From Alcaligenaceae bacterium (GTDB lineage: Bacteria > Pseudomonadota > Gammaproteobacteria > Burkholderiales > Burkholderiaceae_B): a stretch of 64,000 nt of DNA. Shown here one piece after another: positions 1 through 10,383 of the stretch. The first letter of the stretch is position 1, and every line of letters begins with the position of its first letter. The position numbers and the translations under genes are program-made. The notes under the pieces are model-generated. The model was not told the origin of the DNA and searched no databases. It saw only the letters and a program-made list of their open reading frames with translations. The stretch lies in NCBI GenBank assembly GCA_013416445.1, contig JACCER010000018.1:1-64000 (forward strand), written 5' to 3'.

Positions 1-111
1 CGCTTGTCGGACCACTGGTCCGACCGGGCGAGTTCCGCGGACGCCTCGATGGCGCTGACCGTAACGGGAACCCCGTCAGGGGCGCAGCGCGTGAAGCCGA
101 AACAGCCTCCG

Positions 112-262
112 ACACACCCGACTTTCGTAAGAACAAAAAAAGCCGTACACAACACACACCCGACTTTCATAAGAACAAAAAAGCCGTACACAACACACAC
201 CTGACTTTCGCAAGAACGAAAAAACCGCACACAACACACGCCTGCCCTCAGGAACAGAACAA
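112..262. repeat. Tandem repeat, about 41 bp x 3 plus a partial copy
   Basis: Three consecutive units start at 112, 154 and 195. Each has the pattern ACACACC(C/T)GACTTTCG, then AAGAAC, an A-rich run, and CCGTACACAAC. A fourth, truncated and diverged unit begins at 236. Units are 41-42 bp and differ at a few positions. There are no spacers, so it is a tandem repeat and not a CRISPR array. Confidence 0.85.
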
Positions 263-315
263 TAATGCATCCAATACCGGATTACACCTATGGCCTGTAT
301 CGTTGATGCACTGTT

Positions 316-350
316 TGTCGGATTACGCGCTTCGCACTATTCCTACCTAC
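316..350. repeat. Dispersed GTAG-type palindromic repeat (copy 1)
   Basis: TGTCGGATTACGCGC, then a short loop and a degenerate right arm ending CCTACCTAC. The reverse complement of the end gives the GTAGG head seen in the other copies. It lies immediately downstream of dnaJ. Confidence 0.6.
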
Positions 351-353
351 GGT

Positions 354-1478
354 TCAAGAAAAGAAATTCTTTACGCGATCGGTCCAAGACTGGCTTTTGG
401 GCGAATGCTTTTCACCGCCCTGAGCCACCGAGGTTTCAAACTGGCGCAAAATTTTCTTTTGCTCGTCGGTAAGCCGTACCGGTGTTTCAACCGAAATATG
501 ACAATACAAATCGCCCGGATAACTGGCCCGCAGGCCCCGTATGCCTTTGCCGCGCAAGCGGAAGGTTTTGCCGGTTTGCGTACCTTCAGGTATTGTAATT
601 TCACCCCTGCCCGTCAAGGTCGGAACTTCAAGTTCGCCACCCAAAGCCGCCGTGGTGAACGGTATAGTCAGTTCACAATGCAGGTCTTCGCCATCACGCT
701 GGAATATGCCATGCGGCTTAAGATGGATTTCAACGTAAAGGTCGCCCGGAGGCCCGCCATTGACACCTGGCTCACCATTGCCGGTTGACCTGATACGCAT
801 GCCATCGTCAATACCGGCAGGTATCTTCACCTGTAGCGTCTTGTTCTTGCGTGTGCGTCCTACACCGTCGCAAGTGACACAAGGGTCGGTAATTTCCTTG
901 CCTGAACCATGACAAGTCGGGCAGGTTTGCTGCACGCTGAAAAAGCCCTGCTGCATGCGCACCGCGCCATTGCCGTCGCAAGTACGACAGGTTTGCGCCT
1001 TGGTGCCCGGCTTGGCGCCGGAACCATGGCAGACATCACAGCTTTCCCAACTGGGCACACGAATTTCGGTATCAAAACCATTGGCGGCCTGCTCCAGGCT
1101 GATATCCAGCGTGTATTTGAGATCGGCGCCACGATATACCTGTGCTCCGCCGCCACGACGCCCACCGCCGCCACCAAAGATTTCACCAAAAATATCGCCA
1201 AATGCGTCTGCAAACCCGGCGCCACCCATGCCCCCGCCCATACCGGCGTTAGGGTCGACACCTGCGTGGCCGAAGCGATCGTAAGCACCGCGCTTTTGCT
1301 CGTCGGACAGCATCTCGTAAGCCTCTTTGGCTTCCTTGAACTTATCCTCGGCTTCCTTGCTGTCTGGATTGCGGTCTGGATGGTATTTCATCGCCAGCTT
1401 GCGATAAGCCTTTTTCAGTTCGTCGTCGGAAGCATTTTTTGCCACCCCGAGAACTTCATAATAGTCGCGTTTTGCCAT
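354..1478 (-). CDS. dnaJ: Chaperone protein DnaJ
   Basis: Cytosolic Hsp40 co-chaperone that stimulates the DnaK ATPase and delivers unfolded clients. The 374-residue product has the full type I layout. An N-terminal J domain carries the HPD tripeptide at residues 33-35. A Gly/Phe-rich linker follows at about 75-115 ([17 protein letters not shown]). Four zinc-finger repeats come next ([32 protein letters not shown]), and then the C-terminal substrate-binding beta domains. Length matches the family norm of about 375. It is the last gene of grpE-dnaK-dnaJ on the minus strand, about 110 bp after dnaK, with a hairpin in the gap that may reduce read-through. Confidence 0.98.
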   Translation of the reverse strand: MAKRDYYEVLGVAKNASDDELKKAYRKLAMKYHPDRNPDSKEAEDKFKEAKEAYEMLSDEQKRGAYDRFGHAGVDPNAGMGGGMGGAGFADAFGDIFGEIFGGGGGRRGGGAQVYRGADLKYTLDISLEQAANGFDTEIRVPSWESCDVCHGSGAKPGTKAQTCRTCDGNGAVRMQQGFFSVQQTCPTCHGSGKEITDPCVTCDGVGRTRKNKTLQVKIPAGIDDGMRIRSTGNGEPGVNGGPPGDLYVEIHLKPHGIFQRDGEDLHCELTIPFTTAALGGELEVPTLTGRGEITIPEGTQTGKTFRLRGKGIRGLRASYPGDLYCHISVETPVRLTDEQKKILRQFETSVAQGGEKHSPKSQSWTDRVKNFFS

Positions 1479-1533
1479 ATGAATTGCGTGCGTCTTAGAC
1501 GTCTATTCTTGGTACATGAATAAAAATGAGAAT

Positions 1534-1566
1534 GCCCGATTTCTGGCAACACACCAGAAACCGGGC
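1534..1566 (-). terminator. Hairpin between dnaK and dnaJ, possible attenuator
   Basis: Arms GCCCGATTTCTGG and CCAGAAACCGGGC pair at 12 of 13 positions around a 7-nt loop. On the minus strand, the direction of dnaK-dnaJ transcription, the stem is followed by ATTCTCATTTTTATT. That is a weak, interrupted U tract, so partial termination or mRNA processing between dnaK and dnaJ is more likely than full termination. Confidence 0.5.
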
Positions 1567-1588
1567 CAAAACCAGCTATAAGCCAGCC

Positions 1589-3511
<1,923 letters not shown>

Positions 3512-3566
3512 TTTTATAACCCTGCTAAAAAATTTTTAATTTGGAAAAACTGCCTGTATGGATCAC

Positions 3567-3594
3567 AAGTGGGGATAAGGCTGGATATTTCAAG
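3567..3594 (-). promoter_or_regulatory. Sigma-32 (heat-shock) promoter of dnaK
   Basis: Read on the minus strand, CTTGAAA (3594-3588) is followed by 13 nt and then CCCCACTT (3574-3567). This matches the RpoH consensus CTTGAAA-N11-16-CCCCAT almost perfectly. It lies in the grpE-dnaK gap, about 55 bp before the dnaK start codon. Confidence 0.85.
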
Positions 3595-3618
3595 CCTGAC
3601 GCCACTTTTTTATGGCTT

Positions 3619-4194
3619 TCAGGCGGACTGACCTGATGAAACCATGACTAGCGCGGGGCGCAAAACACGCTCGGCAATGGTGTACCCCTTTTGCAGCAAC
3701 TGAGCCACCGTACCCTGGGGCAGTTCAGAGGGCACAGTGGAAATAGCCTGGTGCTGATGCGGATCGAACTGATCGCCTTCGGCGGGGGCTACTTCTTTAA
3801 GCAGGTTGCGCTCGAAGGCTACATTCAGTTGACGCAGCGTCACTTCAACCCCGTCGCGCCAGGCTTCCGCTGTCTGGTCTGACAGGGCCAAGGCGGCTTC
3901 CAGGCTGTCGCGTACGGGTATCAGGCTTTCTGCAAAAGATTCAGTACCAAATTTACGCGCCTTGGCGACGTCTTCTGCGGCGCGGCGTCGAATATTTTCG
4001 ACTTCAGCCTTGGCCCGCAGCAATTCGTCGTGATACTGAACCACTTTTTCTTGTGCTTCAGACAAAAGAGTGGTCCAGTCTTCTGTGGCTTCGAACTCTT
4101 GGGCCTGGCCCTGGTCGATGCTGGTTTCAGACTGCTCCGAGGCATCAGCCCCTAAAAGCTCTTTGGGATCAATGGGTTCCTTGGGTGCCGGCAT
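3619..4194 (-). CDS. grpE: Nucleotide exchange factor GrpE
   Basis: Releases ADP from DnaK and so resets the chaperone cycle. The start at 4194 (MPAPKEPIDP) is preferred over an in-frame ATG at 4209, because GGAGA lies six bases upstream of it; this gives 191 residues. The N-terminal half is acidic and predicted to be a long coiled coil (LLSEAQEKVVQYHDELLRA, VENIRRRAAEDVAKARKFG). The C-terminal part carries GrpE signatures such as FDPHQHQAISTV, PQGTVAQLLQKGYTI and RVLRPALVMVS. It is the first gene of the chaperone operon and has its own sigma-32 promoter. Confidence 0.97.
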   Translation of the reverse strand: MPAPKEPIDPKELLGADASEQSETSIDQGQAQEFEATEDWTTLLSEAQEKVVQYHDELLRAKAEVENIRRRAAEDVAKARKFGTESFAESLIPVRDSLEAALALSDQTAEAWRDGVEVTLRQLNVAFERNLLKEVAPAEGDQFDPHQHQAISTVPSELPQGTVAQLLQKGYTIAERVLRPALVMVSSGQSA

Positions 4195-4225
4195 AAAAAA
4201 TCTCCACATGCTTAATATTCAATTC

Positions 4226-4250
4226 AATAAAAATGGGGGCATGCGCCCCC
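4226..4250 (-). terminator. Rho-independent terminator overlapping the grpE promoter
   Basis: On the minus strand the perfect stem GGGGGC / GCCCCC with loop GCAT is followed at once by ATTTTTATT. It lies about 30 bp after the stop of the carbonic-anhydrase-like gene, so it should end that transcript. The same bases form the spacer and the -10 element of the grpE sigma-32 promoter. Confidence 0.7.
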
Positions 4251-4258
4251 GTTTCAAG
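4231..4258 (-). promoter_or_regulatory. Sigma-32 (heat-shock) promoter of grpE
   Basis: On the minus strand CTTGAAA (4258-4252), a 13-nt spacer, then CCCCATTT (4238-4231). This is a near-perfect RpoH promoter. The predicted start point lies about 30 bp before the grpE start codon. The spacer is itself one arm and the loop of a terminator hairpin. No CIRCE element is visible here, so control appears to be by sigma-32. Confidence 0.85.
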
Positions 4259-4279
4259 ACCTGACGTAAGTAAAACGGA

Positions 4280-4840
4280 TCAGAATTCGTTCTGGATCCG
4301 GCGATACGCCTGCGCCAGGGTCACATTAGTGTGCATGACCGACTCGGAAAAATCGCGTGCCGACTGCGGCACGGTCTCAAGCGCGCTCAGGTCGGTAGCA
4401 CCGGTAACCACAGTAGCGGAAGGCAGGTAGAAACCTTCGGGAATATCGTGCCCATCGACCACGCAGTTGTGCCGCACGACCGCATTGTTGCCGACCACGC
4501 AATTGAACAGTACGGAATTGAAACCTATGAACACATGGCTGCCGACCACGCAAGGCCCATGTACGATAGAACGGTGCGCGATAGAGGTATGTTCGCCGAT
4601 GATGACAGCAGCGCCATCTTTGGAATGAATGACTACGCCATCCTGAATATTGGAATTGGCGCCGATGCTAATAGGTTCCATGTGGCCATCTTCATCGACT
4701 TCATCAGCACGAATCACGGCATAAGGCCCGATGAAAACATGTTCTGCGATGGTGACCAAACCACAAAGCACGGCGGTAGGATCCACAAAGGCAGTTTCGT
4801 GCACGACAGGGTAATCGCCGCGCGGGTTTTTTCTTAGCAT
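4280..4840 (-). CDS. Gamma-class carbonic anhydrase family protein
   Basis: The 186-residue product has a left-handed parallel beta-helix, visible as many hexapeptide repeats ([LIV]-G-x4), such as VFIGPYAVIRAD, SIGANSNIQDGVVIH and VVGSHVFIGFNSVLF. The stretch NIQDGVVIHS...IAHRSIVHG holds the three histidines that bind zinc in gamma carbonic anhydrases. The family (Cam, CaiE, PaaY, YrdA) includes true carbonic anhydrases and thioesterase-like or uncharacterised proteins, so the reaction cannot be fixed from sequence. It sits between hemH and grpE on the same strand and ends at the terminator in front of grpE. Confidence 0.85.
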   Translation of the reverse strand: MLRKNPRGDYPVVHETAFVDPTAVLCGLVTIAEHVFIGPYAVIRADEVDEDGHMEPISIGANSNIQDGVVIHSKDGAAVIIGEHTSIAHRSIVHGPCVVGSHVFIGFNSVLFNCVVGNNAVVRHNCVVDGHDIPEGFYLPSATVVTGATDLSALETVPQSARDFSESVMHTNVTLAQAYRRIQNEF

Positions 4841-4891
4841 ATGAATGGGACTCTGTTGATTGAGATGGCCAGTTTATTCCAATCTTGCGAT

Positions 4892-5956
4892 CTACACCTG
4901 CCACCCCGCAATATGCTGCCTGATCAAATCGGCCAGCCCGCGTATCCAGGCCGGGTCATCGTTCAAACAAGGCAAGTAACGGAACTGCTTCCCCCCTTCA
5001 GCAAGAAAAGCGTCGCGGCATTGCATCTCGATTTCCTCGCGGGTTTCCAGGCAATCAGCCAGAAAACCCGGACACATGACATCGACCTGCGTAATGCCTT
5101 GCCTGGCCCATTCCCGCAGAGTAGGTTCAGTATAGGGTTCCAGCCATTTTTCAGCGCCAAAGCGGCTTTGGAAGGCAATATGCACCAGCTCGCCATCGGC
5201 GCCCAAGCTTTGCTTGAGCCGTTTGGCCGTTTCCATGCAGTCGCGGTGATAAGGGTCACCCTGCTCTATGGTCCGACGCGGCAGACCATGAAAGCTAAGC
5301 AAAAGACGCTGCGGCTTGCCGTGTCCAGCCCAGTACTGCTGTACCTGCTGCGTCAAGGCGTTGATATAACCGGGGTGGTCGTGATAGCGCTTGATAAAGC
5401 GTAATTCAGGCTGGTTGCGCAGTTTGCCGGCATAAGCATTGACGCTATCGACCGCTGTGGCCGTGGTGCTGGCCGCGTACTGCGGGTACATGGGTACGAC
5501 CAGGATGCGCTCGCAACCCGAAGCGCGCAGCCTATCCATGGCGCCGGCAATAGAAGGCGAACCGTAGCGCATGCCCACCTCGACGCAAACAGGCACGCCG
5601 CTATCGGCCAGTTGCTGCTGCACACCCCTGGCCTGGGCCTGGCTCCAGACCAGCAACGGTGAACCCTGTTCAAGCCAGATTTTTTGATACAGCGGCGCCA
5701 GAGCCTGGGGCCGCCGGGTAAGGATGAAGCCACGCAAAATGAACTGCCATATCCATTGGGGAATCTCGATGACGCGTGGGTCAGACAGAAACTCAGCCAG
5801 GTAACGGCGTATCGCCTTGGCGCTAGGCTCATCCGGCGTACCCAAGTTGACCAACAGCACCCCCACGGGCCCGGCCTGGCGCGATGGCGGGTCGAGGCTC
5901 AAGGCGTGAGGATCGACGGGCTCAGGCAGGTAACGCGAGGCAAACAGCTTGGTCAT
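4892..5956 (-). CDS. hemH: Ferrochelatase
   Basis: Final step of heme synthesis: insertion of Fe2+ into protoporphyrin IX. The 354-residue product shows the N-terminal signature VGVLLVNLGTPDEPS. It has the active-site histidine in SFHGLPRR (His223) and the C-terminal motif FQSRFGAEKWLEPYTEPTL with the conserved acidic residue near 273. There is no membrane anchor, as usual for proteobacterial enzymes. It lies 75 bp downstream of hrcA and 51 bp upstream of the carbonic-anhydrase-like gene, all on the minus strand, so an hrcA-hemH transcript is plausible. Confidence 0.97.
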   Translation of the reverse strand: MTKLFASRYLPEPVDPHALSLDPPSRQAGPVGVLLVNLGTPDEPSAKAIRRYLAEFLSDPRVIEIPQWIWQFILRGFILTRRPQALAPLYQKIWLEQGSPLLVWSQAQARGVQQQLADSGVPVCVEVGMRYGSPSIAGAMDRLRASGCERILVVPMYPQYAASTTATAVDSVNAYAGKLRNQPELRFIKRYHDHPGYINALTQQVQQYWAGHGKPQRLLLSFHGLPRRTIEQGDPYHRDCMETAKRLKQSLGADGELVHIAFQSRFGAEKWLEPYTEPTLREWARQGITQVDVMCPGFLADCLETREEIEMQCRDAFLAEGGKQFRYLPCLNDDPAWIRGLADLIRQHIAGWQV

Positions 5957-6031
5957 TTCTTGTAAAACTCGTTATGGGAATAAAAAAATACAGCCCTGAC
6001 GGGCCATGGCGCCTGCACAGCGAACCAGGGC

Positions 6032-7042
6032 TCAGGACTGATTATGACTGAGCGCATTTGAAAGCAGGCGAGCGGTGATATCGACAATAGGTATGACGCG
6101 CTCGTAAGCCATGCGTGACGGGCCTATTACCCCCAGCGTTCCCACCACCGTGCCATCGACGCCATAAGGCGCTGTAATAATGGATACGTCGTCTACGGGC
6201 ATCAGGTGGGAATCCCCGCCTATGTAAATTTGCACCCCTTGTGCGCGACTGGAAACATCCAGCAATTGCAGTAGATCGGTTTTCTTTTCAAACAGGGAAA
6301 ACATGCGGCGCAAGCGATCCATGTCGGAGGCGATATCAGAGATATCAAGCAATTTGCCTTCACCCGAGATCACCAGGGACTCATCCGCGCCGGAGCTGGC
6401 CGTGCCCGCCTCGACAGCAGCCTGCATCAGGCGGGAGATGTCAGCCTGCAAAGAAGACAGTTCACTGGTGATGGAAAGGCGCACCTGCTCGAAAGACATG
6501 CCCGCAAAATGCTGATTGAAGAAATTACTGGCTTCTATCAGTTCTTGCTCGAGGTAGTCCCGCGTGACAAAAAGAATGCGATTCTGTACGTCGCCATCGG
6601 GGGTAACGATAATAAGCAAGACCCGCTTGCCGGACAAGCGTATGAATTCGATCTGGCGAAAGACCTGAGCGCGCTTGGGAGCCAACACCACCCCGGCAAA
6701 CTGCGACAGGTTGGACAACAGCGCCGCCGCCGCCGTCACTGCCCTGCCTGGCTCGGCGGCCGGCAGCATTTGCTGGATATGCTTGGCCGGAAGCACTTCA
6801 AAGCGCTGCACAGCCAGCAACCGATCGACAAAGAGGCGATAGCCCTTAGGTGTGGGCACCCGCCCCGCCGAAGTATGAGGGCTGTGGACCAAACCCAAGT
6901 CTTCGAGATCAGACATGACGTTGCGAATGGTTGCGGGCGACAGGTCGAACATTTTCGACAGCGTACGCGAACCCACTGGCTGCCCGTCGGCAATATAGCG
7001 TTCTATGAGCGCCTTTAGCAGCGCATTGGCTCGATCATCCAT
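6032..7042 (-). CDS. hrcA: Heat-inducible transcription repressor HrcA
   Basis: Repressor that binds CIRCE operators (TTAGCACTC-N9-GAGTGCTAA) and is assisted by GroEL. The 336-residue product has the N-terminal winged helix ([27 protein letters not shown], then [19 protein letters not shown]). The family stretch [20 protein letters not shown] follows, and then the dimerisation domain. I see no CIRCE sequence in this window, so its targets (typically groESL) lie elsewhere and the nearby grpE-dnaK-dnaJ operon appears to be sigma-32 controlled. It is divergent from nadK across 118 bp. Confidence 0.96.
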   Translation of the reverse strand: MDDRANALLKALIERYIADGQPVGSRTLSKMFDLSPATIRNVMSDLEDLGLVHSPHTSAGRVPTPKGYRLFVDRLLAVQRFEVLPAKHIQQMLPAAEPGRAVTAAAALLSNLSQFAGVVLAPKRAQVFRQIEFIRLSGKRVLLIIVTPDGDVQNRILFVTRDYLEQELIEASNFFNQHFAGMSFEQVRLSITSELSSLQADISRLMQAAVEAGTASSGADESLVISGEGKLLDISDIASDMDRLRRMFSLFEKKTDLLQLLDVSSRAQGVQIYIGGDSHLMPVDDVSIITAPYGVDGTVVGTLGVIGPSRMAYERVIPIVDITARLLSNALSHNQS

Positions 7043-7102
7043 GACGATATTTCAGGTAATGTTGCAGACACTCGTTTTTCTACCTACAGCCATACAGGCC
7101 GT

Positions 7103-7128
7103 AGGGACCATATAATCAATTAGTCCCT
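7103..7128 (+). promoter_or_regulatory. Probable nadK promoter with flanking inverted repeat
   Basis: A perfect -10 box TATAAT lies at 7111-7116, about 45 bp before nadK. It is framed by the inverted repeat AGGGAC (7103-7108) and GTCCCT (7123-7128). A convincing -35 box is not visible. The repeat around the -10 could be an operator, but no regulator can be named. Confidence 0.4.
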
Positions 7129-7160
7129 ATTATTCCATCAAACAACAAGGTACTTACCTT

Positions 7161-8060
7161 ATGCACTTTAAAACTGTTGCGCTCATAGGCAGGTATCAAG
7201 ACAGCGGCCTCGATGCCCCTTTACGCAAATTAGCCGGTACGCTGCAGGCAGCGGGCTGCAAAGTGCTGATAGAAGCCGATACCGCCCGCAATACCGGCAT
7301 TACCGAACACGTCATTGCCGACTACCAGGCCATAGGCCAGCAAGCCGACCTGGCCGTGGTCATGGGCGGCGACGGCACCATGCTGGGCGCGGCACGCCAA
7401 CTGGCATACAGCAACGTGGCCCTAATTGGCATCAACCACGGCAGGCTGGGCTTCATCACCGACATCCCCTTGCACAGCGCCAACGACACTCTTGCCAGCG
7501 TGATTAACGGCAATTTCGAAACCGAAAACCGCATGCTGCTTGAAGGCAGCGTCGTACGCGACGGCCAAGCACTATTTTCAGGCCTGGCCTTGAACGACGT
7601 GGTGCTTAACCGCGCAGGGCGAGGCGGCATGATAGAAGTGCGCGTCGAACTGGATAGCGTATTCATGTACAGCCAGCGCGCCGATGGCCTGATCGTCGCC
7701 ACGCCCACCGGTTCTACAGCCTATTCGCTGTCGGCCAACGGCCCTATAGTACATCCCAACCTGAATGCCCTCCTGCTGGTGCCGGTGGCGCCGCAAACCC
7801 TGTCGAACCGCCCTATTGTGCTGCCCGACACCGGCACCCTGAGCCTTACCATTACGGCCCTGGGCAGGGTCGAATCGGGCGCCAGCGTGCACTTCGACAT
7901 GCAAACCTGGTCCGACTGCCAACCAGGCGACTGCATCAACGTGCGCCGCGCCCAAAACACGGTACGCTTTATCCACCCCACCGGCTACAGCATTTTTTCG
8001 ACACTGCGCCGCAAACTATACTGGAATCACATGCCGCAACCCTCGGACGAGGTCGAATAA
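7161..8060 (+). CDS. nadK: NAD kinase
   Basis: Phosphorylates NAD+ to NADP+ using ATP or polyphosphate. The 299-residue product has the GGDGTMLGAAR motif (residues 69-79) with the catalytic aspartate at 71, the NE/D-rich substrate loop, and the glycine-rich segment ATPTGSTAYSLSANGPIVHP that binds NAD. Length is normal for proteobacteria. It ends 3 bp before recN, which suggests translational coupling in a nadK-recN operon, a pairing common in this order. Confidence 0.97.
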   Translation: MHFKTVALIGRYQDSGLDAPLRKLAGTLQAAGCKVLIEADTARNTGITEHVIADYQAIGQQADLAVVMGGDGTMLGAARQLAYSNVALIGINHGRLGFITDIPLHSANDTLASVINGNFETENRMLLEGSVVRDGQALFSGLALNDVVLNRAGRGGMIEVRVELDSVFMYSQRADGLIVATPTGSTAYSLSANGPIVHPNLNALLLVPVAPQTLSNRPIVLPDTGTLSLTITALGRVESGASVHFDMQTWSDCQPGDCINVRRAQNTVRFIHPTGYSIFSTLRRKLYWNHMPQPSDEVE

Positions 8061-8063
8061 ACC

Positions 8064-9710
8064 ATGCTGCGCACCTTGCACATACGCGATTTTGTCATCG
8101 TCGACCAAGCAGAGATCCAGTTTGAAACCGGGTTCACCGTATTTTCAGGCGAAACCGGCGCAGGGAAATCCATACTCATCGACGCCTTGTCGCTAGCCCT
8201 GGGCGCCAGGGGCGACACCAGCATGCTGCGCGAAGGCGCCACCCGAACCGACATTTCCGCCGTATTCGATCCCCCCCCATCGCTGCACCCCTGGCTGCAA
8301 GAACGCGAATTCGACACCGACGACGCCCTGGTGCTGCGCCGGGTCATCGACAACCAAGGTCGCAGCCGCGCCTTTATCAATGGGCTGCCTGTTACGCTGG
8401 GGCAACTACGCGAACTTGGCGAACAACTGGTCGACATCCACGGCCAGCATGCCCATCAAAGCCTGCTCAAAGCCGCCAGCCAGCGCGACCTGCTCGATGC
8501 TCAAGGCGGGCTGCTGCCGCTGGCGCGCCAAGTGCAGCAGGCCTGGCAGCTTTGGCAACAGGCTGAAAAAAACCTGTCCACCGCACAGCAAAACGCCACT
8601 GCGCTGGCAGCAGAACGCGAGCGCCTTGAATGGCAGCTATCCGAACTCGACCGCCTGGCGTTGCAAGAGGGTGAATGGGACACCATCACCAACGACCATA
8701 ACCGCCTCGCCCACGCACAATCCTTGCTCGATGGCGCCACCCAGGCGCTGGCCGCGCTCAGCGACGACGAAGGCGGCGCCCTGCATGCGCTGAACACCGC
8801 ATCGCATCAAATCCGGCAATTGCTGCGCCACGACACCTTATTGCAAGGCGTCTACGACACCATAGAATCGGCACGCATCGCCAGTTCCGAAGCCATCTCC
8901 GACCTGAACAGCTACCTCGACAAGCTCGAACTCGACCCAGCCGGCCTGGCCCATGCCGAGCAACGGCTTTCAGCCATTTTCGACATGGCCCGCAAGTTCA
9001 AGGTTGAACCCGCCGAACTCCCCGCGCTGCAACTGTCCTGGAAGCAGCAGCTTGCCGACAGCCAAAGCGCCGGCAATATCCAGGCGCTTACAGAACAGGC
9101 TCAGGCTGCAGCCAGCCAATACCAGGCACTGGCCGGGCAATTAAGCGATGCGCGGGCGGCAACCAGCCAAAAGCTGACAAAACAGGTCACCCAGGCCATG
9201 CAAACGCTGGCCATGAAAGGCGGTGTATTTGATATCCGGCTAACGCCAGGCGAACCCTCTGCTCACGGTAACGAAGGCGCCGAGTTCCTAGTGGCTGGCC
9301 ACGCCGGCACGCGTCCCAAGCCATTGGCCAAAGTTGCTTCGGGCGGTGAACTGGCTCGCATATCACTGGCCTTGTCGGTCATCGCCAGCCAGGCCGCGCG
9401 CGTACCCACGCTTATCTTCGATGAAGTCGATACTGGTGTGGGCGGCGCAGTAGCCGAAGTGGTTGGGCGCCTGTTACGCAAACTGGGCGAACGCCATCAG
9501 GTGCTGTGTGTCACCCACTTGCCGCAAGTCGCCGCCCGGGGCGCGCAGCACTACGAAGTCAAAAAATCCACCACGGGGGCCAGTACCCTGTCGGTCATCG
9601 AGGCGCTCGATGAATCAGGCCGCGTAAACGAAGTTGCACGCATGCTGGGCGGGTTGAAAATTACCGACACCACGCGCCAGCACGCCAGGGAAATGTTGTT
9701 GGCCGAGTAA
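8064..9710 (+). CDS. recN: DNA repair protein RecN
   Basis: SMC-like ATPase that acts early at double-strand breaks. The 548-residue product has an N-terminal Walker A motif GETGAGKS (residues 29-36). Two long coiled-coil arms follow (about 150-380, rich in Gln, Ala, Leu and Glu). The C-terminal head half has the signature KVASGGELARISLAL and the Walker B stretch LIFDEVDTGVGGAVAE. It closes the nadK-recN unit. A copy of the dispersed palindrome follows 16 bp after the stop. No LexA box is evident directly upstream, because the start is fused to nadK. Confidence 0.97.
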   Translation: MLRTLHIRDFVIVDQAEIQFETGFTVFSGETGAGKSILIDALSLALGARGDTSMLREGATRTDISAVFDPPPSLHPWLQEREFDTDDALVLRRVIDNQGRSRAFINGLPVTLGQLRELGEQLVDIHGQHAHQSLLKAASQRDLLDAQGGLLPLARQVQQAWQLWQQAEKNLSTAQQNATALAAERERLEWQLSELDRLALQEGEWDTITNDHNRLAHAQSLLDGATQALAALSDDEGGALHALNTASHQIRQLLRHDTLLQGVYDTIESARIASSEAISDLNSYLDKLELDPAGLAHAEQRLSAIFDMARKFKVEPAELPALQLSWKQQLADSQSAGNIQALTEQAQAAASQYQALAGQLSDARAATSQKLTKQVTQAMQTLAMKGGVFDIRLTPGEPSAHGNEGAEFLVAGHAGTRPKPLAKVASGGELARISLALSVIASQAARVPTLIFDEVDTGVGGAVAEVVGRLLRKLGERHQVLCVTHLPQVAARGAQHYEVKKSTTGASTLSVIEALDESGRVNEVARMLGGLKITDTTRQHAREMLLAE

Positions 9711-9725
9711 TACCAGACGGCAACC

Positions 9726-9763
9726 GTAGGCCGGATTAACGCCGCCAGGCGCGTAATCCGACA
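9726..9763. repeat. Dispersed GTAG-type palindromic repeat (copy 2)
   Basis: GTAGGCCGGATTAACGCC, loop, GGCGCGTAATCCGACA. It lies between the convergent genes recN and fur and could act as a bidirectional transcription end structure. Confidence 0.85.
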
Positions 9764-9811
9764 GCCGGCATTCCAGCCTGGCGATACCCCGCCACGCTCT
9801 GGCGCCTATGT

Positions 9812-10237
9812 TTACTTGCCATCCTTGGACTGGCAGTCAGGGCAAATACCATACAACAGCATAGTGTGCGTATCCAGCTGAAAACCCAGGTCTTCGGCAA
9901 TTTTATACTGGCGCTTTTCAATGTCAGGGTCGGTAAATTCAACCACCTTGCCACAGTTGGTGCATATCAGGTGGTCGTGGTGGTCGCCATCGTTCAATTC
10001 AAATACCGCCTTGCCACCGTCAAACTGGCTGCGCACCAAAATGCCCGCCTGCTCGAATTGCGTCAGTACGCGATAAACTGTTGCCAGGCCAATATCGACA
10101 TCTTCTGTAATCAAGGCCCGATAAATATCTTCAGCGCTTTGGTGGCGTAGATCGGCCCGTCTAAAAATATCAAGAATCTTGAGGCGCGGAAATGTGGCCT
10201 TCAAGCCCATGTTTTTCAATTCACTTTGGTCGTTCAT
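9812..10237 (-). CDS. fur: Ferric uptake regulator Fur
   Basis: Iron-responsive repressor that binds Fe2+ and Fur boxes. The 141-residue product has an N-terminal winged helix ([43 protein letters not shown]). The regulatory metal motif [19 protein letters not shown] follows, with the structural-zinc CxxC, and a second CPDC lies near the C-terminus. Length and motifs are those of classical Fur and not Zur or PerR. It is divergent from bamE and has a GC-rich inverted repeat in the gap, an arrangement known in Burkholderiales. Confidence 0.97.
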   Translation of the reverse strand: MNDQSELKNMGLKATFPRLKILDIFRRADLRHQSAEDIYRALITEDVDIGLATVYRVLTQFEQAGILVRSQFDGGKAVFELNDGDHHDHLICTNCGKVVEFTDPDIEKRQYKIAEDLGFQLDTHTMLLYGICPDCQSKDGK

Positions 10238-10270
10238 GGCTCAAATGTCTCTGGCAGTAACTGATAATGT

Positions 10271-10301
10271 TCCGGCGCAAGCAAGGTCGCCATGCGCCGG
10301 A
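10271..10301. repeat. Inverted repeat in the fur-bamE divergent gap
   Basis: Arms TCCGGCGCA (10271-10279) and TGCGCCGGA (10293-10301) are perfectly complementary around a 13-nt loop. The element lies 34 bp upstream of fur and about 85 bp upstream of bamE. It has no U tract, so it may be a regulatory or mRNA-leader structure for either gene. Confidence 0.45.
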
Positions 10302-10383
10302 CGCTGACTAACGCTATTATGCGTTTATTCTTAAACCTTTATGATAACGGTTTTATTCGATCTGGATATAACAGGGGCGCTTC

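Larger units (their letters stand above)
1..353. other. Non-coding region downstream of dnaJ
   Basis: I see no convincing gene here. The stretch holds a degenerate copy of the dispersed palindrome near positions 5-26, a 41-bp tandem repeat from 112 to about 262, and a better copy of the dispersed palindrome at 316-350, just before the dnaJ stop codon (read on the minus strand). Short open frames across the tandem repeat only translate the repeat itself and have no ribosome binding site. Confidence 0.6.

Noticed and set aside
112-262. CRISPR array at the window start
   Set aside because: Units follow directly with no unique spacers, and no cas genes are present.
909-1523. Plus-strand open frame opposite dnaJ
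   Set aside because: It is the antisense shadow of a well-supported dnaJ gene and shows no family motif or ribosome site.
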